64,000 nucleotides of DNA from Nissolia schottii (Eukaryota > Streptophyta > Magnoliopsida > Fabales > Fabaceae). The DNA is taken from the NCBI GenBank assembly GCA_003254905.1, contig QANU01047209.1, positions 237,903 to 301,902 of the forward strand. Reading direction: 5' to 3'. A model generated the notes under the pieces. The model saw nothing but the letters and a program-made list of their open reading frames with translations. It was not told where the DNA came from and searched no databases. This document shows positions 1 to 10,800 of the stretch, in pieces. Position 1 is the stretch's first letter. Each line of letters begins with the position of its first letter. The position numbers and the translations under genes are program-made.

Positions 1-58
1 CACTAAATCTTTCTTTCATCGGGAAAATCATTAAACTCCATTTTGATGGTAACTGCAG

Positions 59-766
59 GTGATCTTCACTGGAAAATAGTTTCTGTTTATATACATCGAA
101 CAGGCCAGGTAATCTTTCTTTGTTTTTTCATCTTAAGAACTCAAAGCAGATGGGATTGCCTACCTTACCTTTCAGTTCATCACGCGGCTTGCAAACATTT
201 CAGGTGATGCTGAAAATGAAGAGCAAACATGTTGTCGGAACCATTAAGAAGAAAAAGAGTAAGCTGCCATAAGCTTCACAACTTTACTTTTGCTTCTATA
301 GGGATCCTAACCATAACAAGAGAAACTCAATTCTTTGTGATCTTGAATTTGCAGATGTGTGCACGGATTTACCAGCACATCTTTTCGGTGATTTTGAGAA
401 GGGACGGTACTTTGGATTGAAGACAGGCGCGAGGGGGATGGTGGAGTTTGAGTGCAGAAATCAACGCGAATATGATATATGGACTCGAGGGGTTTCAAGG
501 ATTCTCTCCATAGTTGGTTTGATAAGTAGATTTTGTATCCTATTTTATTATTATATAATTGAACATTGCACACTAAAAATGTATAATTTTAATGTTTAAT
601 TAATATGTTTTGCACATTATTATTTTTTTGTGAGAAATTAAGAAAAATGCAATTTTAAGCACTATTTTTATCTTAGAATTTAATATGTAGATTTTTTTTG
701 TTCTTTTTCTAGTTTTCTATTTTAATTGCAGAAAATAAATTGTCAAGAGGATCAATGAAAATTTAA
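59..766 (+). CDS. FORKED-like / VAN3-binding protein (DUF828 + plant PH domain), 3' part only
   Basis: This is the 3' end of a gene that begins before the window. Exons read with GT-AG borders are 59-108, 204-258, 355-516 and probably 732-766. They encode GDLHWKIVSVYI, then VMLKMKSKHVVGTIKKKK, then NVCTDLPAHLF...GRYFGLKTGARGMVEFEC and REYDIWTRGVSRILS, which is the C-terminal PH_2 domain of the plant DUF828 family. Family members (FORKED1 and FORKED-like proteins) bind or act with the ARF-GAP VAN3/SFC at the trans-Golgi network and plasma membrane, in PIN1 auxin-carrier traffic and leaf vein closure. Phases agree across all junctions. The last exon is the weakest part: splicing from 516 to 732 gives a short ENKLSRGSMKI tail before TAA, close in length to family tails, but reading straight on also gives an open tail to position 599. 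The DUF828 half is not visible. Confidence 0.85.
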
Positions 767-2558
767 AGGAGATTTGATAAGATATAAATTTTAAAAAAGA
801 GATTTGAAGAGAAGATTTGGACCAATAAATGCAAGATTGAATTCAAATTCAAAAAGATTTGGTCAGGATTTTTAACGCTGACATTGCCTCAGATTTTGCG
901 CCAGTATGAAGATTGAATCTCGATTTGACCTCAACTACAAAGTTGTAGATCTATCTCTTAGCTTTAATTAGAGATTTGAATCACCTCAATCCGATATCTG
1001 TAGCCGAAGTTATCGCAATTTTACTGACTGTTGTGCTAAAAGTGCTTGATTTACTCACACTTTGTGCTAATCCTCTACAAATAGACATCCTCTCTCAACA
1101 ACTTGGAGAGAACTTCATCCTCAGTCTCTACTTTTATTTTCTACACTTTTCCCTTTTATTTCATGCACTTTAGGTTTATGTTAGTAGTGCTTAATTATTA
1201 ATTCTTCAAGGATTGTTGGAGCACTCGCATTGACAACGCAAGCTCCCAACTATTTGTGCAATTTCTTCCGTAAATTGTATTAAGGTTTTGTTACTTTAAT
1301 TCTCTATTATTTTCCATTCTTTTCTTCTATTTATTTATTATGAGCCTTTATCCTTCATCAATGGAGGGGTAATTTTCTTAATATCTTGCATGCGGTAACT
1401 CTAGATTAGGATTAAAACCGAGGCCTTGTGCTTGATGTTTATTCATGATTTGTTCTGCCTGTGATTAATAATATAGTGATTGCATGTTATTGGTTAGGGT
1501 TAATTCTAGGCTGATAGATATTGACGATTGTAGGATTTATTGATTTAGGATTTGGGAATTTTTTGGGAACTAATTAAATTTAATTAGGCTGTGCAATTGG
1601 GACATAATTGATATGGGTTTTAAATGCTTGAGATTTTAGTTTTAATTAATATATTAATAAATGCTTAGGGGATTGACGATCATAGTCTCTTAGGTGAATT
1701 GCGTATTAGTTAAAGATTTCAACTAATAAACAATATCCCCTTATGAATAATTAATTAGGAACCAATGACAATTAATCATTGATCTAGAAAAGCTGTATGC
1801 AGGATATTGCTTTTTATCATTATTAACTTACTTTCATTTTGCTTTCTTTTTATTTATATTCATCAATTCAAATCCCCTTTTTAATTGTAATTATAATTGG
1901 TTTGGAAATTGTTTCCTTAGAGACGACCTAGGTTAATCCATGTACTACGTTTTTGGAGTTTTCTTAGTTTATAAATTATTATTTGATCGTGCACTAAAAT
2001 TAACGATGTTTTGGTGTGTTTCATTGCTGAAAGGCAAAACAGATTTGGGAAGTGAACTCTGCATCTTATACTAGTAATTACTAGTTAGTAGAAATAGAGT
2101 CACTAGGTAGTGCTGACTACTGAACTTGATTCAAGGTATATTTACTAATATGTAGTTTGCAGATGTGTTTAACCACAAGCAATCATATCTATGGAAAGGG
2201 CTCAAGTGGAGTAAGAAAATATCATCTGCTGTCTGATGTTTGTAGAATCACAAGAGTTGTATTTTTTGTCTTGGCTCCACTAGGGAAAAGAATCATCGTT
2301 GTTCCTATACATTGTCAGTCAATCAGGTGGGCAAACTATGGGGAGAATATTCAAAGATAAGATACAATCGGTAGCAGGTAGCCCAACAACAAAAGAAAGC
2401 CATATGGATCTAGAATTTATCTTAATTGCCTCTGGAACAGCATAGAGAATCCAAACGCGAAACAAAGCGAATCTAGAAAAGTCAGTTTAAAGCAACCATT
2501 TGCCAAACATGCTGCTGAAATGCAATCAATCAGCAGCTCTAAAAACAGTAAGAAGAGA
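767..2558. mobile_element. Repeat-like stretch, possible leader/LTR relic of a Ty3-Gypsy type element
   Basis: There is no coding capacity here beyond short chance frames. The text around 1920-2000 (TTTCCTTAGAGACGACCTAGG followed by a TTTTTGGAG-containing AT-rich tail) resembles the end of the long leader or LTR seen in plant Gypsy elements of the Athila/Tat kind, and 1080-1300 has the mixed composition of LTR DNA. I cannot place its ends or a target duplication, and no pol or gag is visible, so this is at most a fossil fragment. From about 2060 to 2558 nothing is recognised. Confidence 0.25.
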
Positions 2559-3189
2559 TCAAAGGAAGAGGTTGATGATGTCTAGATAGATACAAGGAGA
2601 CGGAGGCCCAGATATAGTCTTTGATGAGGTTGTCTGTGTCGTATACATACGATGTAGGCACAGAATATAATGGAGGCCAGGCAGGCAGCCATAGATCACC
2701 ACTGACAGCTTACCAAGTGGATACAAGAATCTGCAAGGCACATAGAATAGAAGATTACAAGCAAGAGTACAAATGAAAAGCATAACCACACCTCACCTGG
2801 ATGAGGCCCAAGAGCAGAAGAACCGGCAATGCTCCGAATAAGAAGGCTGAAGGAATTACCGCTAGTAAAGGCACAGGTGAGTCCAACGGCAAAAGCAAGA
2901 GTAACGGTGAAGATGAAGAGGAGCAAGAGATTGAGGACAGTAGTAAAGCGGGCACAAGGCTGATAGAAGAAAAGAAAGGAGATGGCGCTGGCTGACTTAT
3001 AAAAGGGAGAATGTAGAGAACCCACGAACAAGGGCCAACGAAGACAACCACGGATGCCACCGCGACGGGCAAGGTGATGTACAGTACACCTTCCGTATGA
3101 AGGACCACCGTAACTGTGGGCTCTCCAGCATCGTGGGATATATATAGGGGCCCTCCATCTCCGCTCTCTGAGTCTCTTTTCCGAAACAT
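2559..3189 (-). pseudogene. LFG: LIFEGUARD (BAX inhibitor-1 / TMBIM family) pseudogene
   Basis: On the minus strand, consecutive pieces of a LIFEGUARD protein appear in the right order but in changing frames: MFRKRDSESGDGGPLY (3189-3142), MLESPQLRWSFIRKVYC (3131-3081), LPVAVASVVVFVGP (about 3072-3031), LNLLLLFIFTVTLAFAVGL...TSG (2935-2858), FLFGALPVLLLLGLIQ (2844-2797), a 66-bp GT-AG intron (2731-2796), FLYPLGKLSVVIYGCL (2729-2682), YDTDNLIKDYIWASVSLYL (2643-2587) and LDIINLFL before a stop at 2559. LIFEGUARD proteins are seven-helix ER/Golgi/vacuole membrane proteins that suppress cell death and modulate calcium. At least six frame changes, a missing block of about 35 residues after TSG, loss of the RYSYDE-type stretch and an early stop make it non-functional. 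The kept intron argues against a processed copy. It lies tail-to-tail with the FORKED-like gene. Confidence 0.85.
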
Positions 3190-3834
3190 GCTGCTCCCCT
3201 CCCCTCCCCTCCCCTTCCAAACTAGTTCTTGTTTCTACCAACCATTTCATGCCCCTTGCTGTCATCATTCAATCAAGATTCTTCACCGTAATGACAAGGA
3301 ACGGGTAACTTATTTCTTTTATTATTCTTCAACTTATTTCGCCTAATTACCTTACCATTTTATTTCTGCATCAAACCAATTTCTCGATTCCTCTATTTAC
3401 GTGGAAATATGTTCAAATTCCAATATCATCTTATCAAAATGAATTTCAAACAAATCTTTTTTAAATCTTTCCGAAATATAAACAAGTTCAGTTTTCAAAC
3501 AAATCTTCCTAAAATCGAATATCATGTTATCTTTTCCAATATAATAAAAATACATTATTTGAATCTAATAATATAAAATACTCAATTATGGAATTATATA
3601 CATAGGACTCAGGCCACCCACATCCAACTCTTCAGGTTTCATTCCATGTCATACTATTCTCAATAACGTTATTTCTAGAAAAAGCTTTTCTAAAATATGG
3701 TTTGAAGGTGTTAGGTTGCAAATTGAATTATTAGCAACATTTTAAGGAATACAATATATTTTTTTAAAAAAAATACTTATGACAAAATTATATATGTCAG
3801 AGGTAGTTTAACATTGACCAACAATGGTTTGGCT
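3190..3834. other. AT-rich spacer upstream of the LIFEGUARD pseudogene
   Basis: The first 40 bases hold a C/T-rich run with CCCCTCCCCT repeats, which on the minus strand is a purine-rich leader just before the pseudogene start; it may be what remains of its 5' UTR. The rest is AT-rich with no reading frame, known repeat or RNA gene that I can support. Confidence 0.4.
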
Positions 3835-4177
3835 TCAGTGACTGTGGTTCCACGCTGGTGCCGGCAGTCCGATGCCGACAGCGATGGTCCAGTGCCAACG
3901 ACAATCATCCAACGTTGGCAGTGGTCTAACAATGACCGATGGTAAAATGTCGTCAATGGCGGCGATTTGGCATTGATGACAAGTGGTTCGACATTGGTGA
4001 TAGTGGGCCGGCATCAATTGACTATGGCTCAGTGTTGATCGACAGTGGTCTAGCACCGACGATGGTTGGATGTCGGCCAGTTGCCGATTGGACACCAGCC
4101 GAGTGCAGGTTGGCCGCCAGTCAGCAGAGGTAAGCAATGGTCAACCGCCGTTCAACGGTGGTTGGTGGTGGTCTGTG
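3835..4177. repeat. GC-rich degenerate short tandem repeat ending at an assembly gap
   Basis: About 340 bases are much richer in G and C than the flanks and are made of variants of a roughly 20-24 base phrase built from (G)TCC/TAGNGCCGACGACAGTGG. Examples are GTCCGATGCCGACAGCGATG, GTCCAGTGCCAACGACAATC and GTCTAGCACCGACGATGGT. The run ends with an 11-bp inverted repeat, CAACCGCCGTT / AACGGTGGTTG (4142-4164), just before the N run. Both strands are open for 60-100 codons, which is expected of a stopless repeat and not evidence of a gene. Confidence 0.6.
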
Positions 4178-4271
4178 NNNNNNNNNNNNNNNNNNNNNNN
4201 NNNNNNNNNNNNNNNNNNNNNNNNNNNNNNNNNNNNNNNNNNNNNNNNNNNNNNNNNNNNNNNNNNNNNNN
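4178..4271. other. Assembly gap (94 N)
   Basis: Undetermined bases. The left edge is a GC-rich tandem repeat with a small palindrome, which probably explains the break in assembly. The right edge is ordinary AT-rich DNA. Confidence 0.99.
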
Positions 4272-4730
4272 GAATTTTATATTACTAAGAATAAACTTAT
4301 AAGGTGTTGATTATTATATAACTATAGTATTAATATAATTTTGATTCAAATTAGTTATATAATTGTTAAATCTACAACAGACATAAAATCAAACATGTGC
4401 ATATACAAACATTACCACAATTAGTTGAACTAAATAAGAGAAATAAAAAAAATTGACAATATAATATCGATTTAATTAATCATATCACACTGACTTCAAT
4501 TTATGAAGGAAAATATATAGAATCAACATTAATGATCTCTTAACATATTGCACATTTATAAAACAACTTAAACTATGTCTTACCAATAACAAACTAGTTC
4601 AAGTGCCATCTTTATTCATTTGATAAAATCAAGACACATCTTTGTAGTAAAAAAAAAAGATCTATTTAAAAACTAAATTTATAAATTAAAAATTCTAGCT
4701 ATATTTATTTTGCCTTTGAATGTGTTTGTT

Positions 4731-4947
4731 AAAAAGAACACAATTAACCAACGGGGGTTGGTCCAAGTGGTAAGCGGCTTGGTATCGCTTAAGCAAGGTC
4801 ACGAGTTCGAGACCTTGTGTACGCAGTTATCCCCGCTGGGAAACTCACCCGCCATAGCCAGGTGCGCGACCCGGGTCGACCCAGATTAGTCAAGGCTAAG
4901 CCTTGGATACTGGGCAGGCAACCTAAAAAAAAAAAAGAACACAATTA
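4731..4947 (+). mobile_element. tRNA-derived SINE with 16-bp target duplication
   Basis: The body is 4747-4931 and is flanked by perfect 16-bp duplications AAAAAGAACACAATTA at 4731-4746 and 4932-4947. Near the 5' end lies a pol III A-box-like segment, GGTCCAAGTGGTAAGCGG, and about 40 bases later a B box, GAGTTCGAGACC (4803-4814). The 3' end is an A run. These are the hallmarks of a tRNA-related SINE moved by LINE machinery. The opening GGGGTTGGTCCAAGTGG resembles the Au-type plant SINE group; the family assignment is an inference. The perfect duplication suggests a fairly recent insertion. The 272-4730 flank on the left is plain AT-rich DNA. Confidence 0.88.
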
Positions 4948-5467
4948 GCTTGTTTTCAAATAATTTAACTAAATAAGAGAAGTAAAAAAAAATGATAATA
5001 TAATTTCAATTTAAAATAGGTTTTTTTTACTGACAAATTAAATAGAGTTAATAGATATTTGATACGATACTTTTTTTATTTAATACAAGATTTTTTTTAT
5101 GAAATACAAGGTTTTTTTTAAGTAACTAATCAATTTTATAAAATTCATCTACCGGAATAAGTGTATGTCATTCCAATTTTTTTCTACAATTAAATAAATT
5201 TAATTGAATTCAATTTTCATGGCAAATAAATAACAAAAATGTTACTTGAACATAAAAAAAAAAGTGTAGACACTTAGTTATACTCCTCTCACATACATTA
5301 TGAGGTACACTGATATGACACGGTTGACTCTATGATGTGTGTGAGAGTTGACAATCTGTATACATCTTTTCATATCTTCAAATAACATAACTCGATCAAT
5401 AAACCATTGAACTTTAACATTAAATATATTGGCGCCACTCACATGCAAAGTGTAACATAGCGCGACT
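4948..5467. other. AT-rich spacer between two SINEs
   Basis: Mostly A/T homopolymer-rich sequence with no open frame above about 70 codons, no RNA gene and no terminal repeats that I can see. Confidence 0.4.
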
Positions 5468-5694
5468 AAATCAAACAATAGTATCAATGTGGGGTTAATT
5501 AAAGTGGTAGGTACCTTAGCTCCTTAACCAGATGTTTTGGGTTCGAATCTTGAAAATGGAGAAAATCCTTATTGGGAAACCTCTACCCCTTTAAGGGACC
5601 ATAGTCAAGTCGAGTCGAGTTAGTCGGATTCTTAATAATAGGGCCCGAATGCTGGTGGTTTGATTGAGACAAAATAAAAAAATCAAACAATAGT
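5468..5694 (+). mobile_element. Second, different tRNA-derived SINE with 15-bp target duplication
   Basis: The body is 5483-5679, bounded by perfect 15-bp duplications AAATCAAACAATAGT (5468-5482 and 5680-5694). It has an A-box-like GTTAATTAAAGTGGTAGG near its start, a B box GGGTTCGAATC (5539-5549) and an A-rich 3' end. Its body does not match the SINE at 4747, so two SINE families inserted within 750 bases of each other. It is not a tRNA gene: the folded cloverleaf is missing outside the promoter boxes. Confidence 0.85.
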
Positions 5695-5739
5695 TGTTTC
5701 ACGGAGGGTTAAATATAGGACCATGTTATTATAAATTAT

Positions 5740-7115
5740 TATTCCCTCCATCCAATCTTAAATGTTGCATTTTATCCAAACTTTGTGCAAAATTAGTTGT
5801 CATTTAATTAGATTAAGAAAGTATTACCTCCGTCCATTCTTAGATGTCCCGTTTTACTCAAAACTTTGTAAAAAATTAGTTGTCGTTTGATTAGATTAAG
5901 AAAATATTAATTATTGTTTTTCCAACCATATCCCTATTTATTAATAACTTTTTACTACTGTATTAATTGCATTATAATTTATCATAGCATTCTCTCTCAT
6001 TAATTGAAGGATAATTTAGTTTAAGAACTTGATATTTTCTTTAAGTATGTGCATATTAATTATTTTTTTAATCTGTGTGTATTTATCAAAAATAATATTT
6101 AAAAGTGGACAAAGTAAGAATGAATGGAACGAGGTGGGGGATAATCTCTATTCCCTGGTGACCCACCTGTGAATCAAAAGTTGTCTCCATCCCCACCTCA
6201 TATCCATACAAGTATTTGCTTAAAATTTTCCTGCAAATATATGGATAACCACGAATATCAATAGGTATCCAATACTTATTAAAAATTAGAAAAACAATTA
6301 TGAAAAAAATATATTTATGATAAAAAAATTCTTTTTTATTGAAAATTTATGGATTTAAAATGTATCAAATAAATATAAAAAATAAATATACTAAACTTTA
6401 ATCTATAAATTTTAATAAAATAGTAGTAACATTTATTAGAATAATAATAAGGTATAATGAAAGTAAAAGACTAAATTTTTGTGAGACAGTTATAGTAATA
6501 TATGATTATACTTAACCGCCATTTAAAAATACATTTTGAAAACATGTAGGTACATGCCTCTAAGTCTAGAATATGTAACCGCACTATTGTCAAATATATT
6601 AATAAACAAACACATAATGATATAAGAGTTTAGAAATTCAAAGCTCAAACATTTTAAGTACAACCCGACTAAAATTCATTTTCTTTCAATAATATTCATA
6701 AATTTCTAGAGTTTTTAGTTAAGTTCATACCAATGTTTTTATTTATATAACTAAAAGTAATTTAATTATTTTATATATCGGTTAACTGCAAATTTAGGAA
6801 AAATAACCCCCTCTCCGGTCTCCACCCCCATTTGACAAATCAGAATTAAAAATATCCATCCCGTTATCTAGAAAAAAACCTTCACCCCATATTCATCCCA
6901 TTATGAGTATTACTCGACAAATATTTGTGAATGCGGATAAAATTGTCAAGCTTAAGATAAAGAGAGTATTAATTAATGTTTTTCTAACCATACTCTTATT
7001 TAAAAAATAATTTAATCTAAACATTTAATATTTTGATTGATTATGATGATTTGCATTTCTCACTTTACATTGCATTAAATACAAAATAAAATTGCCAAGC
7101 CTGTGACGGAGGTAG
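5740..7115. mobile_element. Nested Stowaway-like MITEs
   Basis: An inner element of about 310 bases (about 5827-6135) opens with CCTCCGTCCATTCTTA and closes with the inverse TAAGAATGAATGGAACGAGG, the CTCCCTCCGTCC-type terminal repeat of Stowaway (Tc1/mariner) MITEs. Just before it, 5743-5823 is a related left half (CCCTCCATCCAATCTTAAATG) whose missing right half seems to return at about 6955-7112, ending GTGACGGAGGTA. The DNA between (6137-6950) looks like a further insert of unknown type. The inner borders are fairly clear and the outer reconstruction is tentative. Confidence 0.5.
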
Positions 7116-7571
7116 CACAAATGTTATCTCACTTTACATTACATTAAATGCAAAATAAAAACTAATATCTCATCATAAATTAACAGTTTTTTGGATTTAT
7201 AGTAGGAAGTAGTATCATCATCAAGTTTCAATTTGCAAGTCTGAACAAACAGTGGCTGCAATTTGCCAACGGGGAAAAGCGAGGCTGACACTTTCCCCTT
7301 TCACCAAACACAAAAACATAAAGTTAGTTAAAGTCCCTATTTTTTTTTTCTTCTTTTTCAATTTGATTCCCTCCCCATCCTTCTTCTTCCCCTTCCCTTT
7401 CACTTCACTTCCATCCCTAATATATGCTGCCAAACCCCTTGAAAGATTCCCCTCTGCAGCAGATTCAACACTTGATTCGGTGACTTACCTTTTTATCCCC
7501 CCCCCTCTGGCTCAGATCTTTCGTACCCATTTCTGGGCACTCATTGTTTTGAGCTCTAGGTGCTAAGCAGA

Positions 7572-7882
7572 ATGATTTCGATGGATTTTATTTTTGGATG
7601 ATTGGAAGAAGCTCGATTGAGCTTTTGTTGATGAAATCAATAGCCCATTAATTTTTGTGTTTTACTTTGTTGGTTTTTAGTTTCATCAAGGTCATCAAAG
7701 AACAGACCTTTAGTGTTATTGCATTTCTAGGGTATGAAATTGTTGAGCTGAGGGTAGTGGAATGTGTCCACAGTTTGTGAAGTTTTGATTTTATTTTATG
7801 TTTGTTGAAAGAGGAAGCCTATTGTGGAGATCTGGGACTTGGTTCGTCTCTTATGCCCCATGAGGACTTTCTTCACTGCTGA
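7572..7882 (+). promoter_or_regulatory. Leader of the ETO1-like gene with short upstream reading frames
   Basis: The presumed leader starts near the pyrimidine-rich stretch at 7330-7460 that follows an AATATATG box (about 7417). It contains a 9-codon upstream frame at 7572-7601 and a 9-codon one at 7853-7882 (ATG CCC CAT ... TGC TGA) that overlaps the main start at 7860 in another frame. A ribosome using 7853 would pass the main start. The transcription start and any leader intron are unknown, so only the 7853 frame is close enough to the start to be almost surely in the mRNA. Confidence 0.5.
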
Positions 7883-10800
7883 TTCCTGTAAAGAAGCGCA
7901 CCCAAATGCGTTAAATCCACAGTCTTGGCTCCAAATTGAAAGAGGGAAGCTTCCCAAGGTGTCATCACAGTCCTCTTCTGCGTCAATGTAAGTTTCTCTG
8001 CTCCTTAATTTCAATTTCAATTTCAACCTCAAATTGTTGCAAATTCAACTAATCAACCTTTTTTTTTTTAAAAATGTTTTTGGCATTTTCTGTGAAATAC
8101 TATAGAGAATCTCTGATCAAGGTTCCACAGCCACCTTTACTGCCATTCTATAAACCTATTGATTATGTGGAAGTTTTAGCTCAAATCCATGAAGAACTTG
8201 AGTCATGTCATCCGGAAGAGCGGTCGAATCTGTTCTTGTTTCAATACCAGGTCTTTAGGGGCCTTGGGGAAGTTAAGTTGATGCATAGAAGCCTCCAGGG
8301 AGGTTGGCAGAGAGCCGACACTGTTCATGAGAAGATTATATTTGGGGCATGGTTGAAGTATGAGAAGCAAGGGGAAGAGCTGATAGCCGACTTGCTAAGC
8401 ACTTGTGGTAAATGTGCAAAGGAGTTTGAGCCTGTAGATGTAGCATCTCATCTTCCATTTGATAGAAATGCATGTCCCCAGGAGAGAATCTTGACCAATG
8501 AGAACAATGTTTCTCAATATGTTATATTTAAGATTGGAAATGAGAAGATAGTTTGTGATAGACAAAAGATTTCTGAACTTTCAGCACCCTTCCATGCAAT
8601 GCTAAAAGGGTATTTCAGTGAATCACTTTCGGAATCTATAGATTTGTCTGAAAATAATATATCTGCTTTGGGTATGCAGGCAATTAGTTATTTCAGTTTG
8701 ACTGGCAGTTTAGCTGAGCTACCTCCAAATCTTTTGTTGGAGATATTAGTTTTTGCAAACAAGTATTGTTGTGAACGACTCAAAGATGCTTGCGATAGAA
8801 GACTTTCATCTTTAGTTTCCTCCAAAGAAGATGCTGTGGAGCTCATGGAATATGCTCTTGATGAGAATTCAGCTGTTCTTGCTGCATCTTGTTTACAAGT
8901 CCTCTTGCGTGATATTCCAAACTGTTTGAATGACAATCGGGTTGTGGAGATATTTATTCGCGCTAATAGGCAGCAGCTTGAAGTGATGGTTGGGCCAAGT
9001 TTATTTGCACTATTCTGTTTCTTAAGTGAAGTTTCTATGAACCTTAATTCTACTTCAGACACAACTGCTTATTTCATGGAAAGGTTAGTTGATTTTGCCG
9101 AAAATGACAAGCAGAGATTGCTGGCTTTTCATCAATTGGGATGTGTGAGATTGTTAAGGAAAGAATATGATGAAGCACGTCGCCTTTTTGAGGGGGCTGT
9201 ACATGTAGGCCATATTTATTCCATTGCAGGTTTAGCTAGACTGGACTATATAAAAGGTGAGAAGCTTTTATCTTATGAGAAGCTCAGCTCAGTCATTTCC
9301 TCTGTTACTCCCCTTGGATGGATGTACCAGGAAAGATCACTATATTGTGAAGGTGATATAAGGTGGGAGGACCTTGAGAAAGCAAGTAATCTGGATCCTA
9401 CTCTAATATATCCTTACATGTATAGGGCTGCCTCTTTAATGAGGACACAGAATGCTCAAGCTGCACTGGCAGAAATCAATCGGATTCTTGGGTTCAAACT
9501 TTCGTTAGAATGCTTGGAACTACGTTTCTTTATCTATCTGACTCTTGAGGACTACAAAGCAGCTCTCTGTGATATTCAAACAATTCTTACTCTGCGTCTA
9601 GATTATAGAATGTTTGAGGGGCGTGTTGCTGCATCCCAACTCTGTACTTTAGTGCGTGAGCATGTTGAACACTGGACAACTGCAGATTGTTGGGCACGGT
9701 TATATGACTGCTGGTCTGCAGTTGACGATATCGGATCTCTATCTGTTATCTACCAGATGCTTGAATCTGATGCAGCAAAAGGTGTTTTATACTTCAGACA
9801 GTCATTGCTTCTCCTGAGGTATGTTTTGAATGTTTGGAAGCTGCTAGGGTAGGGTTATTGGTGAAGGGCTTGGGTAGTTTGCTAGAGGTCGTAGGTTTAA
9901 ATTTCAAAACCGTCATTGTGACCTAATAATATAATGAATGTTTGGTAACTGTCATCAATTGTTAAAAGTGTTGAAATAACCTACCATCAAGTGTATTAGG
10001 AAATCTAATGTGGTAATTGGGGTTTAATGTTTACAATATTTGAACATGGTAAGTTCCATAACTTCCACGACAGATCAACAATCAACATAACTACTTTTAA
10101 CTCGCCAGTTACGTGCATTTAGATTTCTCTGCTTATTTGAAGTTACCACACCTTCGTCGATTAACTACTGTAGGGGAAAATAAAACCGTATCATATAATA
10201 TTTTCCTTTGAGATCCAAGTTACACCAGTGAAAATGTATTTGGAAAGGAAAATTCTCTGGCTTTAGGACCCTCCTTCCTTCATCTAAATGCTGACTGGAA
10301 TTTATATACACTAATGACATTATAAATCTGACATAATTATTTGATTTAGGCTAAACTGTCCTGAGGCAGCTATGCGGAGTTTACAATTAGCTCGGCAACA
10401 TGCATCAAGTGAGCATGAACGACTCGTATATGAGGGGTGGATCTTGTATGATACCGGCCATTATGAGGAAGGGCTCCGGAAAGCTGAAGAGTCTATTAGT
10501 ATCAAAAGGTCTTTTGAGGCCTTCTTCTTGAAGGCCTATGCATTGGCGGATTCTAGTCTAGATTCATCATATTCTGCAACTGTTATCTCACTTTTGGAAG
10601 ATGCCTTGAAGTGTCCCTCTGATAATTTGCGCAAAGGTCAGGTATGGTTTTGTTGTAGCATTTCTAGAAAGATATTTCACTACTTAATAGCTACTAGCCA
10701 TGGTGTTATGAACAAACTTCCAATTTCTAAAAGGAATTAGTCGTTAGGTGGAGGCTCTAGTTATTTGGACTTGAACCATGGACAATGTACAATCTCATAT

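Noticed and set aside
2801-2995. Plus-strand frame of 64 codons rich in K, E, S
   Set aside because: It is the antisense of the LIFEGUARD pseudogene; the minus strand carries the recognisable protein pieces.
4741-5700. tRNA gene candidates at the A/B boxes
   Set aside because: Only the pol III promoter boxes are tRNA-like; A-rich 3' ends and target duplications show both are SINEs.
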